Source: Physella acuta
Taxonomy: Eukaryota; Mollusca; Gastropoda; Physidae
Reading direction: 5' to 3'
NCBI RefSeq assembly: GCF_028476545.1
Contig: NW_026731889.1
Location: 124,001-188,000 of the forward strand
DNA: 64,000 nucleotides
Positions 1 through 11,097 of this stretch are shown here, one piece after another (position 1 is the stretch's first letter; every line of letters begins with the position of its first letter). A model generated the notes under the pieces. The model searched no databases. It was not told the DNA's origin and saw only the letters and a list, made by a program, of their open reading frames with translations. Both the position numbers and the translations under genes were made by a program.

Positions 1-346
1 TATTAGCCCAGCTGTACCTAAAATAGCTATTAAAAAAAAAGAATTGTGTTTTTGAGAAGTACTTGTTAAAAATAATGTTACGTTAAGATGATAATTCTGA
101 AAAATTGTGGATGTGACTGAATTTTTGTGTGTTTCAAACCAGAAATGTATTGATTTAATTACTATTTAAATTTGAGTGGTTTATTAGATTAAAGTCATGA
201 CATGTGAATTCTAGAGAACTCAATATCTACCACTGTTTAGATGCATTTATAAATTACAGCAGGCTAAAATAAAAGAGTATATTTGGCCTATCTAAATTAA
301 AAAGTTAAACCATACTAGATTACTTACTGTTGACAATGCTATTTAC

Positions 347-1960
347 CTGTAATAAGGATACAGATCTCCAGCCTCCTACTGTAATACATCAAGGGGTTAA
401 CTTTTCTTAAGTTTTCAAATAGGGTGACTCCAATGCAGACAAAGTAGCCAGCCAAATGTATTGAGAAAATGATCATGGCCACCATGAAACCTTAGATAGG
501 GTATTGGATATTTATAAGGTATTGTTACAAACAAAATTCACAGTACTGTCTGTAATGCTAACAAAATATTTTGAACAAAAAGCACTATGTTTTATATTAT
601 GAGAATTTATGAACTAGTATCTAAATATCATATCTGATTACAGAGTAGCAAGGTTGTGTGTTAAAAATAGAATCAGTCCTCTTAAAGTAAAGGTGGTAAC
701 AAAAAAGGTGGTATTCTGCATATTATTAAAATTGTATGTCAACATAAGGAATTGTGTGTTGATGCATTGTTGGAGTTTTAATATCCTAACATAAATAAGA
801 AGTTGCAGTATAGTGCTGTGTCTAAAGGTCAGTCACGCTGCATTTTCATACTGTATAACGTATGATGGCGACATAGGGGCCTAGCAGTACAGCGCTAGAC
901 TGCTAATCTGTAAGCCTTGGGTTTGACTCAGGGTTCAAGTCAATAGAATGTCCTTGAGTCCATCGAGCTCTGATGGATACCTAACTAGGTGGATGGGCAT
1001 AGTGCTGACCACACTATCGTCATCATTCCTTTGTGGCCCCTGGGGAGCAAAGGGCTGCAACCACAAATCTCCAGCGGACTCGGTTTTGGGCTGCCCCCTC
1101 TATCTGTGCCCATGTGAGCCCAGCTGTTTTCGCCTCTTCTTCAACCGTTTATATACTGAGGTAAAAGAAACATGTGAACTCTACTTCATTTGCCCCACAG
1201 ACCTTCAGGGAACTTTACTTTTTTACTTTTATAATGTAAGTTAATGGTGCACGAAATCTTACTTTAATTATTTTAGAACTATAAGTAATAAATTTATATG
1301 CAGTGACACTTTTACAAATCTCTGTGAAGTCTGCTGCCCCTTTAAGTATGTGTATACAGGAAAAAATAGTAAACTCTGCATATCTACTCTGCCTAATCCA
1401 ATCCAAACTTAATTTTATAATAAAAACATAACAAGATCAAGTAATCACATTTTTGTGGTTCAGCATTAGTGATACTTGAAAAGATGGTTTAAAAGAAAAA
1501 AACTCAGAACAAATGTACCGTATCAGATGATGTTTCACACATGGGAAATCAGGTTCATACCACTGCTAAACACAAACACAAGACATGCAGATCTTTGGAA
1601 AAAATAGATATTTTAAAACTGAAAGATATTAACAATATTTGCGAAATGAAGGGATAAGGGTTAAGTTAGGGGGGGAAAAACCAAAAGCAGAAATTAGTTT
1701 GAACTGAATGATTCTTACCATAATTCCCAAAATGATGGAATCCATTCCACAATCCTACTGAAATACCGTAATCACTGAAGCGCTCTCTGAAGGTGACCCA
1801 GTGATGAGTAGAGTATCCGAGAATAAACAAACCAAAAGATGCCAGTAAGAGAAGCAACCCAACTTTATAAGCTGTGGTTCTATACCTAAACAGTGAGGTG
1901 GCTGCAGCTTGTCCTAATTGCTGATTCATCCCTCCAAATTGCATTTGGGTAGACATTTTT
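347..1960 (-). CDS. claudin-like tetraspan membrane protein, partial (5' part)
   Basis: Three exons join in phase on the minus strand: 1960-1719 (ATG at 1956-1954), 1375-1316 and 490-347. The last ends in a good donor, and the gene continues beyond the left edge. The first exon gives a membrane segment (GLLLLLASFGLFILGYS) followed by W (HHW) and GLW. The 60-nt second exon supplies two cysteines, the second one split across the splice junction, completing the W-GLW-C-C pattern of the claudin/PMP22 first extracellular loop. The third exon gives membrane segment two (MVAMIIFSIHLAGYFVCIG) and the start of segment three. The family forms or regulates cell junctions or acts as a channel partner; which member this is cannot be told. 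The acceptor CTTCAG just before the ATG suggests a 5' UTR intron. An in-frame upstream ATG exists but lies across that acceptor. The tiny middle exon is inferred from phase and motif. Confidence 0.6.
866..1228 (+). repeat. tRNA-derived SINE (family 1), split by a LINE tail
   Basis: The head resembles a tRNA (A-box-like CTAGCAGTACAGCGCTAGAC, B-box-like GGGTTCAAGTC), followed by the body found in the other copies (GCTGACCACACTATC) and the tail (GTGAACTCTACTTCA). It lies in an intron of the claudin-like gene. Between 1019 and 1149 the body is interrupted by foreign sequence, listed separately. A reading frame across 948-1244 is only a by-product of the repeat. Confidence 0.8.
1019..1149 (-). mobile_element. 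3' tail of a non-LTR retrotransposon, antisense inside a SINE
   Basis: Read on the minus strand this stretch matches the end of the LINE at 31639-32530. It encodes the same C-terminal peptide signature (AALCSPG before the stop) and ends in an ATGATGACGAT-like tail. It is a 5'-truncated copy of about 130 bp. It sits exactly where the other SINE copies read continuously from ACACTATC to the ATATGCCGAGG stretch, so it inserted after the SINE did. Confidence 0.75.
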
Positions 1961-2412
1961 CTGAAGCAAATTTTCAACATAAAAACATAACAGCACAATG
2001 ATGGTTAAATTCCTGTTTAATAAAATGGTGTATTTTTTATACATAAAACATTATTGAAAAATAATAATGTAGTTTTCCTTATAGCTTGTTTTACACAATA
2101 GCTTCAAACATAAATTATGGTTAAAAAAGTTTAAATTAACACTCTATTAAAAGACTGCTCGCACACATAATTTAGTCTATTAGATAGGAAATAAATTATA
2201 AAATATACAATTTTTGTAAACTTGGTGTATAATAGAATTAATAGGTCAGCCACTTTTAATTATCCATGACTATTTTTAGGTATCCACTTATAGCTGCGTA
2301 AACTCAATCACACAATCCCCTAAAATAGGAACAAGCACTGTCTTTTCTTAAAAGCATTCTAGGTTGTTATGTATTTAAAATATTTTTTATAGATAAATAC
2401 TGGTTCTAAAAG
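1961..2412. other. AT-rich non-coding stretch
   Basis: This is probably 5' flank or first intron of the claudin-like gene. No exon, repeat or structured element could be supported. Confidence 0.4.
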
Positions 2413-2638
2413 GGGAAGAAGTGGTCTAGCGGTAGAGAGCTGGACTGCTAACCTGTAAGTCTCAAGTTCGAATCTGGGTTCAAGTCAGTAGACCGTCCAC
2501 CCAACTCTTACGTTAGGGAAAGTAAAGGTGGCTGGGCATAGTGCTGACCACACTATCTCTTCATATGCCGAGGTCACAGAAACAAGTGAACTCTACTTCA
2601 CTTGCCCTATAGACCGTCAGGTTTGAAAGGGAACTTTT
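2413..2638 (+). repeat. tRNA-derived SINE (family 1)
   Basis: The copy carries an A-box-like TGGTCTAGCGGTAGAGAGC, a B-box-like GTTCGAATC, the shared body (GCTGGGCATAGTGCTGACC) and the shared tail ending CGTCAGGTTTGAAAGGGAAC. It closely matches the copies at 44867 and 52507. A short internal part of the body (the GTACC region seen in other copies) is missing. No clear target duplication was found. Confidence 0.85.
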
Positions 2639-2758
2639 TAACCCTTTTTGGCTCAGAAAACAGTAAATTTATGTGTTGCTTAACATCAGCTGCTAATGTA
2701 CATGTAGACAAAGCACATGTTTGATTAATTGCCTAATTGGTGGCCAACACACTATCCA

Positions 2759-2813
2759 GAAAATTACTTTGAAACACCCTAGTAGCCTACTAGGGTGTTT
2801 CAAAGTAATTTTC
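2759..2813. repeat. perfect 55-nt palindrome (27-bp arms)
   Basis: Arms 2759-2785 and 2787-2813 are exact reverse complements around a single unpaired C at 2786. The core is ACACCCTAGTAG / CTACTAGGGTGT. It abuts a hAT-type MITE by about 20 bp. It could be the joined ends of an excised or tail-to-tail MITE. Confidence 0.9.
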
Positions 2814-2842
2814 CCTAGGGACAGCTGGAAATGTATACCAAG

Positions 2843-3015
2843 CAGAGGAGTAGTGATAGGGGAGGGGGGGGGGGACCACATATGTTGGAAAAATAAATTG
2901 AAAGGTTGAGGGGGGTGCAAATGGAAAGTTTGAGGGGGGGTGCAAATCAAAATCTTGAGGGGGGTGCAAATCGAAAGTTTGTCTCCGGGCGTCGGGAGGG
3001 GTCGCTACGCCTCTG
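2843..3015 (-). mobile_element. hAT-type MITE, family H, copy 1 (173 bp)
   Basis: The termini are CAGAGGAGTAG and CTACGCCTCTG, and both sides carry the exact 8-bp direct repeat ATACCAAG (2835-2842 and 3016-3023). An 8-bp duplication with CAGNG-type ends is the hAT pattern. The body is a G-rich minisatellite with units like GAAAGTTTGAGGGGGGTGCA. Relative to the copies at 25261, 33547 and 36057 it is inverted. No transposase is present. Confidence 0.85.
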
Positions 3016-3023
3016 ATACCAAG

Positions 3024-3806
3024 CCAAAAAGTGTATCAACAATCAAATACACAGAAAACAGTACAGTGTCAACTGCGCTGTCTGGGCCCCAGTTGACACT
3101 GACAGTAGTTGTCAGTAGTGACACTGTTTTCTGTATTTAACTGTCTGTAGTGCCTCCTAGATCTAGTATTTAAAATTTTCATTTTGATTTTTTTAGTAGA
3201 ACTTGAAGTAGATCAGAGATCTAGATATCTAGATCTAGAGCTACTGATCTAGATCTAAAAATCTAGTTAATCTAGTAGACTAGACAGCACTACTTAGTGG
3301 GCTGCCTTGAGTCTGGTATTCTATTTTGGACTATTTTATTTATTATTGTTTAGATTTTGTAAGTGTACTTCATTACTTCTCACCCGATTGAAGAAAATGT
3401 AATAATAACAAGAGCTCGTTTAACAATAAGTATAAAAAGGATCAGTAACAGGAAGTGTAGTTAGATCTGACGTCAACTTTTTTTCATCGAAAACGGAAAA
3501 CCAAGCAAGCAGATTATTTAGTTTAGTTAGTCTATAGATCTAGAATCTAGATCTATCTAGCTAGTCTAGATCTAGAAGGTCTAGATCCAACTCAGTAGAC
3601 TAAGGCTAATCTAGTGAGTTGAGCTTCTAAATAGTAATAATAAACAACTTATAATACAACTACTTTACTAACAACAGTGTCAGTGACAAAAACTTATTTG
3701 TTTTGAAACTGCCAAAGGGACACAACCGTGAATACTCAGATTAGAATTTTCCCAAAATTATTTTACAGACCCATTAAATTTAGAATAATATTTTAAAAAT
3801 CATTTA
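3024..3806. other. intergenic, AT-rich with TCTAGATC-type words
   Basis: The stretch shows many overlapping AGATCTAGA/TCTAGATC words (for example 3200-3290 and 3530-3600) and a short self-complementary stretch near 3060-3130 (GTGTCAACTG with CAGTTGACAC). No gene was seen. Confidence 0.5.
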
Positions 3807-3814
3807 GATCTTTG

Positions 3815-4420
3815 GGTAATCCCTTAGTTTAGCGTCGGTTATTATTCCGGAATCGTATAGCAGTAAAAAACAGTAAAACAATGTCAAAGTCTGTCACACA
3901 CTTCCGGAATTCACCGGAAGTACTGTAAACCATACTTTATTTGGCGTCATCTTTTATTTTTATACAGAATATTTAAAATTTGGATAGATTTATTTTTGTA
4001 ATCATTTTTACATTTTGTAATCATTTTTACTATTTTCGTAATCTAGATTTTTTTACTTGGCCTAACAGCTAGATATCTAGCTAGATCTAGAATTAATTAA
4101 TGGTCGCAAATCCGCTGCAAGCCAAATACTTGAAATACATAAAACATTTGACTTTTGACTTCATTATTTTATTTATATTTATATTAATATATGTTGTTTT
4201 TTTAATGTTTAGATCTATTAATTTAAATCTACTATTATATTTATTCTTGTTTCCTTTTTTCGATTAAACTTAAAAAAAATTAAAACATTAATTTACTACA
4301 ATCGACTTTCAATTTATTTATATTTCAATGGTCAAATAAACGATAGTTTACCGTAACTCTATTTACCGAAACTCAACAAACATTACCCGATAATTTCCGA
4401 CGCTAAACTAAGGGATTACC
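3815..4420. mobile_element. 606-bp non-autonomous DNA transposon with GGTAATC ends
   Basis: Perfect 24-bp terminal inverted repeats occupy 3815-3838 and 4397-4420 (start GGTAATCCCTTAGTTTAGCG). The exact 8-bp target duplication GATCTTTG lies at 3807-3814 and 4421-4428. The interior is AT-rich with no transposase. The terminus GGTAATC and the duplication size match the elements at 38748 and 60673, though the inner TIR differs. The superfamily is uncertain; GG ends with 8-bp duplications occur in Merlin-like and other groups. Confidence 0.88.
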
Positions 4421-4467
4421 GATCTTTGATGTTATTAAAATAAATATGATTAGGGCCTACAAAAATC

Positions 4468-5145
4468 CGACTGTTTGATTTTTGTTGGACTTTTCTTTAC
4501 TGTAGACTTAGAGTTAGACGACTTACTAAAAGGTTGGATGTAGATCTAGAATCTAGACAATCTTAAATCTTAGAGTATTCTACTAGAGCCAGAAATATAG
4601 AATAGACTAGTATATAGGCTAATTGTTATTGTGATGTTTTTATTATTTTTGGTAACAAAGCAAAAAAAAAAATCTTAAAACAATTAGAATTCTAGGATGA
4701 TATTTAGAATCGACCCTTTGAATCCCGGACAGATCGTCCCCCCGGCGTGGCCTCAACCAACTGGCGGGCCCGTTGCATTGAGTTAAATATAAACTCAAAA
4801 CAATAATATAAACAATCTCCTTTCGGTCGGTTAGGCTACATACCACGCATGCATAGTGTTGTGTGTCGTGCCTTAATGAAAATAAAACTTTCGGTTATTA
4901 TAACTTACTCACTCTTAGGCTTGATGAAAATAAATTGAAATGTAGCCTTAAACTAAAATAATTATTTTCAAGTTCTCTATAACAATACTACTATAACATT
5001 GATTCTAAAAATATTAAATTTCTGAATTATTTTCAGGCTTAGGCCTAGGTTTTTATTATTTTTACTGTCGCTTTGATTCCAAAATCTAAAAAAGCAAGTT
5101 CTTATCCATGTAAATAGTAATGATGGAAAGATTCTTGTTAACTCG
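4468..5145. repeat. dispersed repeat, copy 1 (matches 38150-38710)
   Basis: The segments around 4893-5145 and 38479-38710 share long runs such as GGCTTGATGAAAATAAAT and AATGTAGCCTTAAACT. Weaker similarity extends upstream (TTTTCGGTAACTAAAT-like at 38200, TTTTTGGTAACAAAGC at 4640). Inside copy 1, 4692-4850 is a separate short repeat shared with 18048-18180. No coding content was recognised. Confidence 0.65.
4692..4850. repeat. ~130-bp repeat (second copy at 18048-18180)
   Basis: Shared blocks include GGATGATATTT, CCCTTTGAATCCCGG, GTGGCCTCAACCAAC and an almost identical 48-bp end from GTTGCATTGAGTTAAATA onward. The two copies differ mainly by point changes. The reading frames crossing them differ in frame, so a protein is unlikely. 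Confidence 0.7.
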
Positions 5146-5480
5146 GTCATGTCTATTTTACTATCTATTCACTAGTCTAGATTTTACTAGATCTAGTACT
5201 ACTTACTATAGTATAGGGAGTAAGTATAGGCCTATTTAAATTCATAATAGCTTTGATCAAAATCTAGATTTTAGATCTTCGTTCTGCCTTGACTTTATTG
5301 CCCCCCCCCCTCCCCCTGCTGGATAGGTGCTGTGTAATGGATAAGAATGAAAAAAAAAATTAATTTAGTAAAACAAATTTTGATTGGCTGTATAGATTTT
5401 CTGAAAACTACACATTGTAGTTATTTATGCTTATAATTTGACAATAAAATTTTATTTCAAATTAAAAAAGAACCAACATC
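5146..5480 (+). promoter_or_regulatory. 5' flank of BFAR
   Basis: This is the region immediately upstream of the BFAR ATG. It holds a C-rich run (5300-5320) and A-rich stretches, but no defined TATA box or unambiguous motif. The transcription start is not placed. Confidence 0.3.
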
Positions 5481-8400
5481 ATGGAAGTATCGGAAGCAGA
5501 CAGTTCTAGTAACTCTAGTGTGCACAGGAGGATTGGAGGTAGGATTTAAAAAAATAAATTGTTTGATAATTATTTGAGTGTTTTTTTAAATGATAATTTT
5601 ACTGTAGTGACAAGAGGTAAATACAAACACAAAAACTTGAAAGAGCATCAGTCTTTTTAAATTTACTATTCAATTAAATTTTAAGAGTTCGGCAAAGTAC
5701 ATTTCACTGCATTTTTCTTAATAATTGACAATTTGTTATGACTTGTTTTATTTACTAAATTATGCATATTTTTGTTTAATTAACTCAAGTTTACTTACAT
5801 AAGCTAATTTGTATCCTAACAGCTTCAGATTTAGTAGAAGATTTCTTGTGCGCTGTGTGCCTTCGACTTGCAGTTGACCCAACTACACTGACATGTGGTC
5901 ACACGTCTTGTCGAATCTGCCTTGCTCAATGGTTTTTTAACTCAAAAAAAAAGGAATGTCCCATGTGCCGCCAGCCTTATGAAGGACACCCAAAAACAAA
6001 TTACCAAATGAAGTAAACAAATTATGTATAAAAAAAATCTTTAGTTAGCAGTTTTAAATATGATACTTGCTTTTGCTTATTTTCGTCTTTTGTTAAAGAC
6101 CACAAATTATTTTATTTATTATCAGTAGAGTTTTCAGTTTTATATATTTACATATTTATTGACCTATTAACCTTTTTAAGAATGTTTATAAAACCTTGAT
6201 GGAACTTTCAGAAATATGATTCTAAAGTTAATGCCTAATGATGTGGCAGAACGTGAAAAAGAGCTGGCGGAAAATAATGAAAATAGTGATGTGGTTAAAA
6301 AGTTTGATGAAGCCCTGGCCAAAGTCAAGACAAAAAAGTCTGACTTCGCATCATTCTGTGCTGGAATTGTTATAGCTGTTTGTATATTTGTTGTAAGTTA
6401 CAATTTTCACTCACGAAATATTGCATTGATTAATTTCTTAAAGTTAAAATCTTTTTTCAATCTTAAAATTACAACCCAAAAATTTTTCATCTTAGAGTTT
6501 TAAATTACTTGGGTTTAGTATTAACTTTTCTTATTGTGCTTCTTTTCGGTAATTATATATTTTCATTTGTCTTTATAACATTCCTCCTCTGTAATTCTTT
6601 CTGCCTTTTTAATTTTTTCACCACTTGCTGTTATCTTACATGCTGCCACTGAATCTGTAGGTTGCATATTTAGCTTGGTACTGGCAATCTAGTGATGCCA
6701 ACATGCTGGTGCTGAAACCTGTACAGACTTGGAGGCAGAAGGATGTTGCAGCTTGGTTAGACCAGATGAGTTGGGCCAGTCAGTATGTACCTTTGGCAAT
6801 GGAACATAAAATAGGTAGGTGATGAAATGTTACAGCATAAGAAATCTTGTCCCTTTGAATGCATTTTGTAAACAGGAGCTGATTGAAGTTGAAATATTTA
6901 TTCCTGTGGTGACAGAAATGCTAGGGTCCCAGTGTATCTTCAACTGTGTAATGGACAATGTCCAGCTCAAAACCTGAATGCATTCTTTCCCAAATCCTCA
7001 GTATCTTAACATTTATTAATACTCATAGCTGCCTTACCTCTAATTTCTCCCTACATAATTTATATTATCATGAACACTCACCGGTAAAGATTGCCCAACA
7101 CATCCCACACACATTTCTAGGGTATTACTATTACAACCTAACTCAAACATCAACACTATATCATACATTAAAAATTCAAAAACCACATCAACTCCTGTAT
7201 AAAAAGAGTTAAATAATTTGAGCAACATTCTGACAGTTGTATAAAGAAACACATTTTCATGATTAGACCAACTGATTGATTTAGATCAACATCTTATCAA
7301 CAGATGGCAATGTGTTACTTTCACTAACCAATGAATCAGTGAAGCAATTGCTGAATGTGACAGATACAACTCATGAACATGCCCTGCTGTTAGCCATTGA
7401 AATGCTTAAAGTGCATGGCCTTAAAATGCCTACAACATTATGGGAATATAAAGTAAAAGAATATTCCCAAATACAACTTTTTAAATAGTCAGCCATAATC
7501 TATTTTCTGTTAATAGATATAAAATTCAAAATAATATGTTACGCAATATGTATATAATGTATATAATCTGTAAGATAAAACCACACTGTCATTAATTTTA
7601 AATAGAGCATAGTTATTTAGATGTTAGCAGTAATGATATTTGCTGAAAATTATAAAAATGCTTGTGCTATTGTTTTTTAGACACTGTACCCTGGTCGATG
7701 TCTGTTCCTAGTCTACGGCATGAAGGATTTTCCCCGTACCACAATGCTTTATCTATGGCTATATTTTTATGATGATATGTTTCTGCCATTTGTCAAGGCA
7801 ATAATTGGACCAACTGATGTAAATCTTACCATAATTGCAGAAGTAAGTTTTTTGCCTTAAGACAGCAGTTGTGCTAAAGTTCCACTTTTTAAGCCATATA
7901 ATATCAGGTTCGAAAGTAAAATATTTTGAATAGTTCTAACATTTTTTTAAGTAAAAGACTTAAGTTTTAGCTTATCTATCTTCACTATTTAATTGACTTT
8001 ACAAAATCATGTTCAGACAGAAGAAGTGAACACATCTGATTGGATGAAGTTTGCCTTCACTGCTTTTGTCATGCCAGAATTGCTGGTGGTTTATTTTGCC
8101 TGGCAGATGTTTGCCCATCATTCTTTTACACCACTGTTTGTTTTGGTCACTGCTATCTTGTATCAAGTCTTGGAGTACTTTACATGGACTCAATTCTTTT
8201 CCAAGCATGAATGGAGGTAACTTTTTGTTGGTTTTGTCACATTTTATATGTCATCAAATAGTTATATGGCATAAAAAAAGGCCGATGCTAGCCGGAATAA
8301 GATACGCATGCGCAATGGAGAGAAACTACGACTTGCCTTCGCGGTGATGTTTTCGATGGTACTGCGCATGCGTGTGTTTACAACCGCAGAACCCTATCAC

Positions 8401-9329
8401 CAACCCTAATCCTATCCCTAATCCTATCCCTAACCCTAATCCTATCCCTAACCCTAATCCTAGCCCCAACCCTCATTCTAGCCCTAACCCGAGCTATACG
8501 TCACTGCGCATGCGCAGAGCTATCTTTTGCCGACTAAGTGGAGACGTTGGGGAGAAAAATCTTATTCAGAGTAGTCACTTCGTAAAAAAAAACAGTTTTT
8601 AATTTAACGGTGACTTAAAATTTTTTGATAGTTTTTGTTTTAAACAAATACGATTATTAAAATTTGATTGTATATGTTTGTATTAAGGCATTAGATGTTA
8701 TGAATAATCAGATAACAAAGCAATATTTGAAGGGAAAAGCCAAAACACTAGTTTCTTTTTTTACCATATGGTTACAAAAAAATGTAAAGTGAAGACATCT
8801 ATGAAAATGACTGTTCTGCAGACAAAAAATATTAATTTTTCATTAATTTTATATCAGAATTTAATACACCACTAAAAGCATTAGGGATTAAAACAAGGGT
8901 AGGCCTACATGACCAATATTTTTCTGCCAACAAAAATGTAATAAGAAAGATGTGTATATGTGAATGCACAAATCTACAATTACAATATATGTAGTTCCAT
9001 TTGAAAAGGTTGCTTACACTTCAACTATAAAGAATGTGTAACAAGAGGTTGTATTCATCCAGCAAGTGATAGAATACTGCTTTTTATTTAAGTATTTGGA
9101 AATCATTTAACGTAAGTTGTAAAGAGTTACTTTAATGATGTTTGTTATATTTTTCAGACAATCACTTCCACATTTGAAGGCTTGGTTTCGGCATCTGATA
9201 TCAGCTTTTATTTTTATGGTTCTCTGGCCTATAGTTCCAAGCCTTATCTGTGATGTTTTTTTTTATGGCGCACTTTACATCAGTCCAATACAAGCCTCTA
9301 TTGCTCTTTATAATAAACTTGTACGCTGA
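5481..9329 (+). CDS. BFAR: Bifunctional apoptosis regulator, RING-SAM membrane E3 ubiquitin ligase
   Basis: Eight coding exons join in phase: 5481-5538, 5823-6012, 6212-6392, 6661-6814, 7304-7452, 7681-7842, 8017-8216, 9158-9329. They give about 421 residues; human BFAR is 450. The C3HC4 RING is complete (C29, C32, C44, H46, C49, C52, C65, C68). A membrane segment follows at about 131-150, then a SAM domain (about 163-245, starting WRQKDVAAWL). The C-terminal part is rich in membrane segments, with APLF-type loops replaced by aromatic-rich helices. Vertebrate BFAR sits in the ER membrane, ubiquitinates partners and restrains apoptosis; that function is transferred by homology. The start is the first ATG before the RING and has no competing upstream frame. 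Intron 7 carries a telomere-like MITE. Likely poly(A) signals are AATAAA at 9418 and one near 10590. Confidence 0.93.
8270..8545. mobile_element. MITE-like element with degenerate telomere-like core, in BFAR intron 7
   Basis: Imperfect inverted repeats flank the block: left AAGATACGCATGCGCA (about 8299-8315), right TGCGCATGCGCAGAGC then ATCTT, with GCCGAT and TGCCGAC-like outer parts. Between them 8385-8495 is a run of CCCTAA-like hexamers (AACCCTAATCCTATCCCTAA). The telomere-like array is degenerate and bounded by the inverted repeats, so it is not a chromosome end. No clear target duplication was found. Confidence 0.55.
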
Positions 9330-10790
9330 AAACAACTTTCAATTCACCCTTTTTTTTTAAACAAAGTAAAAGGATTTGTTCAACTATGATCCTCATTTTT
9401 ACTGTATTACTTATAATAATAAAAAATTTATTAAACAATATTAAGTTTTCTTACAAAAAAAAGTATTATGGAGAATTTTTCAATGTACCTTTTGTTAAAA
9501 GAAATGTGTGGTGGTATTATCATATTCACTACACTAATAATATTCTGCTTTTCATTCTGCTTTTTTTTCTTTTTTATAAAGTGCAATCTCATTACATTCC
9601 TGCTTGTCCACAAACATCATGACAAACTGTATTTTATATCATTTCAAAATCTGTGACATTGTTACATAATGTCATAACAAACTAAATTTTTCTATAACAG
9701 TCCTCAACTTTAAAACTTGTCTGATACATATGGCAAAATACTGTGTATTTTTTATGGACGCATGTATTGTTATGCATTGTGAATCAAAAATGTTTTTCAA
9801 ATGAATTTTTTAAAAGTCCATGCGCCTACATTGATACTAGTTCAATGCTATAAAAGGTATGTACCTGATATGTGCTTTTGATATATACAAAAGTAACCCA
9901 AGATAATGACAGTGCTTTGTTTTGAAATTCATTTCCAGTTTCTAATTTTTTTAAAAGCTCAGCATGTGTTGCAATAAGACAATAAAAAACAAATAGGTTG
10001 AATTGTGGTTTACAAAAATGAAGAACATTTTAGCAATAAGCATATGTTAATTAGAAGTACACCCATTTTGGTGCAAAACAATTTAACCTCTAAAGTATTA
10101 CATTGCTCCTACAATTCTCTCTAACTGGGCCTGGGTTTTATTTATAGAAACAAATATGGTTTTTTCTATGCAATATTTTTCTAATGTGAATGGTGGCAGA
10201 CTTATGTGAACTTGTGTTTTTTTTAAATTAAAACTAAAGCTACATTATTATTTAAATGCAAGTCTTTAATACTTTAAGATAATTTTTTTTTAATTATTTT
10301 TAAAATCTTAATGAAAGATATTTTTTTTAAAGTTGGCTTTTTGTGACCCCTTTTTAAGCTTCCAGTGTGTTGAACATTTGGTTTATCCCATTACTTACAT
10401 TTTAAATATGTGCGTGTTTATCCCATTACTTAAATTTAAATATGAATGTTATTTTAGAAACTATTTTTAAACAGTTAATATTTACACTTGGCACCTAGAT
10501 TTATTCTAGATCTAGCTCAAAAACAGTTTTATAATCAAATGAAAAAATGTGTCCTTTCAATACATTCTGTACTGCAGATTTTAAAATGCAAATAAAACAT
10601 TTTATGACATGCTGTTTGACTTTTTATGTTGTTTTTTTTTTTCAATATAAATGGTATAGTTTACTTCAAGCTAATTGACCTGTGTTGAAAAAAACTATGA
10701 TTATTATTAGTCTCGTAACCTCTGACCAAGAACCCACAAGATAACTACTTGCTCATTAAACTCTGAAAATTGAGATGGCAGGACAAAGTG
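9330..10790 (+). other. BFAR 3' untranslated region and flank
   Basis: The stretch is AT-rich with several AATAAA sites; the strongest later one is near 10590 (GCAAATAAAACATTTTATG). No gene or repeat was recognised. Confidence 0.45.
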
Positions 10791-11097
10791 CCAAACAGAA
10801 TTATGGATAAAAGCAAGGAAGGAGCCTACGACAGTGCAAAGGAGAAAGAGGCCATGGGTGGGACACATGCCTCAAAAGGCTCACCCAAATGTGACAGGCC
10901 AAGTGAGTGGAACCCTTAGGGAAAGCGGAAGAGATGGCACCCAAGACAAACCTGGAGGCGGAGTCTTCTCGAAGAAATGAAGCCAACAGGGATGTCTTGG
11001 GAGACTTCAAAATTATTAGCCGGGGATTGGATAAAATGGAAGGAAATGTTAGAGGCCCTATGTTCCATAAGGAGGTACGAGGACTAAGTCAAGTCAT
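10790..11097 (+). mobile_element. LINE (non-LTR retrotransposon) C-terminal fragment
   Basis: The second half reads as the C-terminal tail of a LINE reverse transcriptase protein: GKRKRWHPRQTWRRSLLEE, then a tryptophan-rich stretch and ALCSIRR before a stop. The first half is the upstream W-G/H-T-L-R region, disrupted by stops. It is heavily 5'-truncated. It resembles, but is diverged from, the tail at 31639-32530. Confidence 0.65.

Noticed and set aside
2413-2480. Candidate tRNA gene with A and B boxes
   Set aside because: The same head occurs with a long shared body and tail in several copies, so it is a SINE; the tRNA fold is degraded.
8385-8495. Chromosome end or true telomere
   Set aside because: The hexamers are degenerate, short, bounded by inverted repeats and lie within a BFAR intron.
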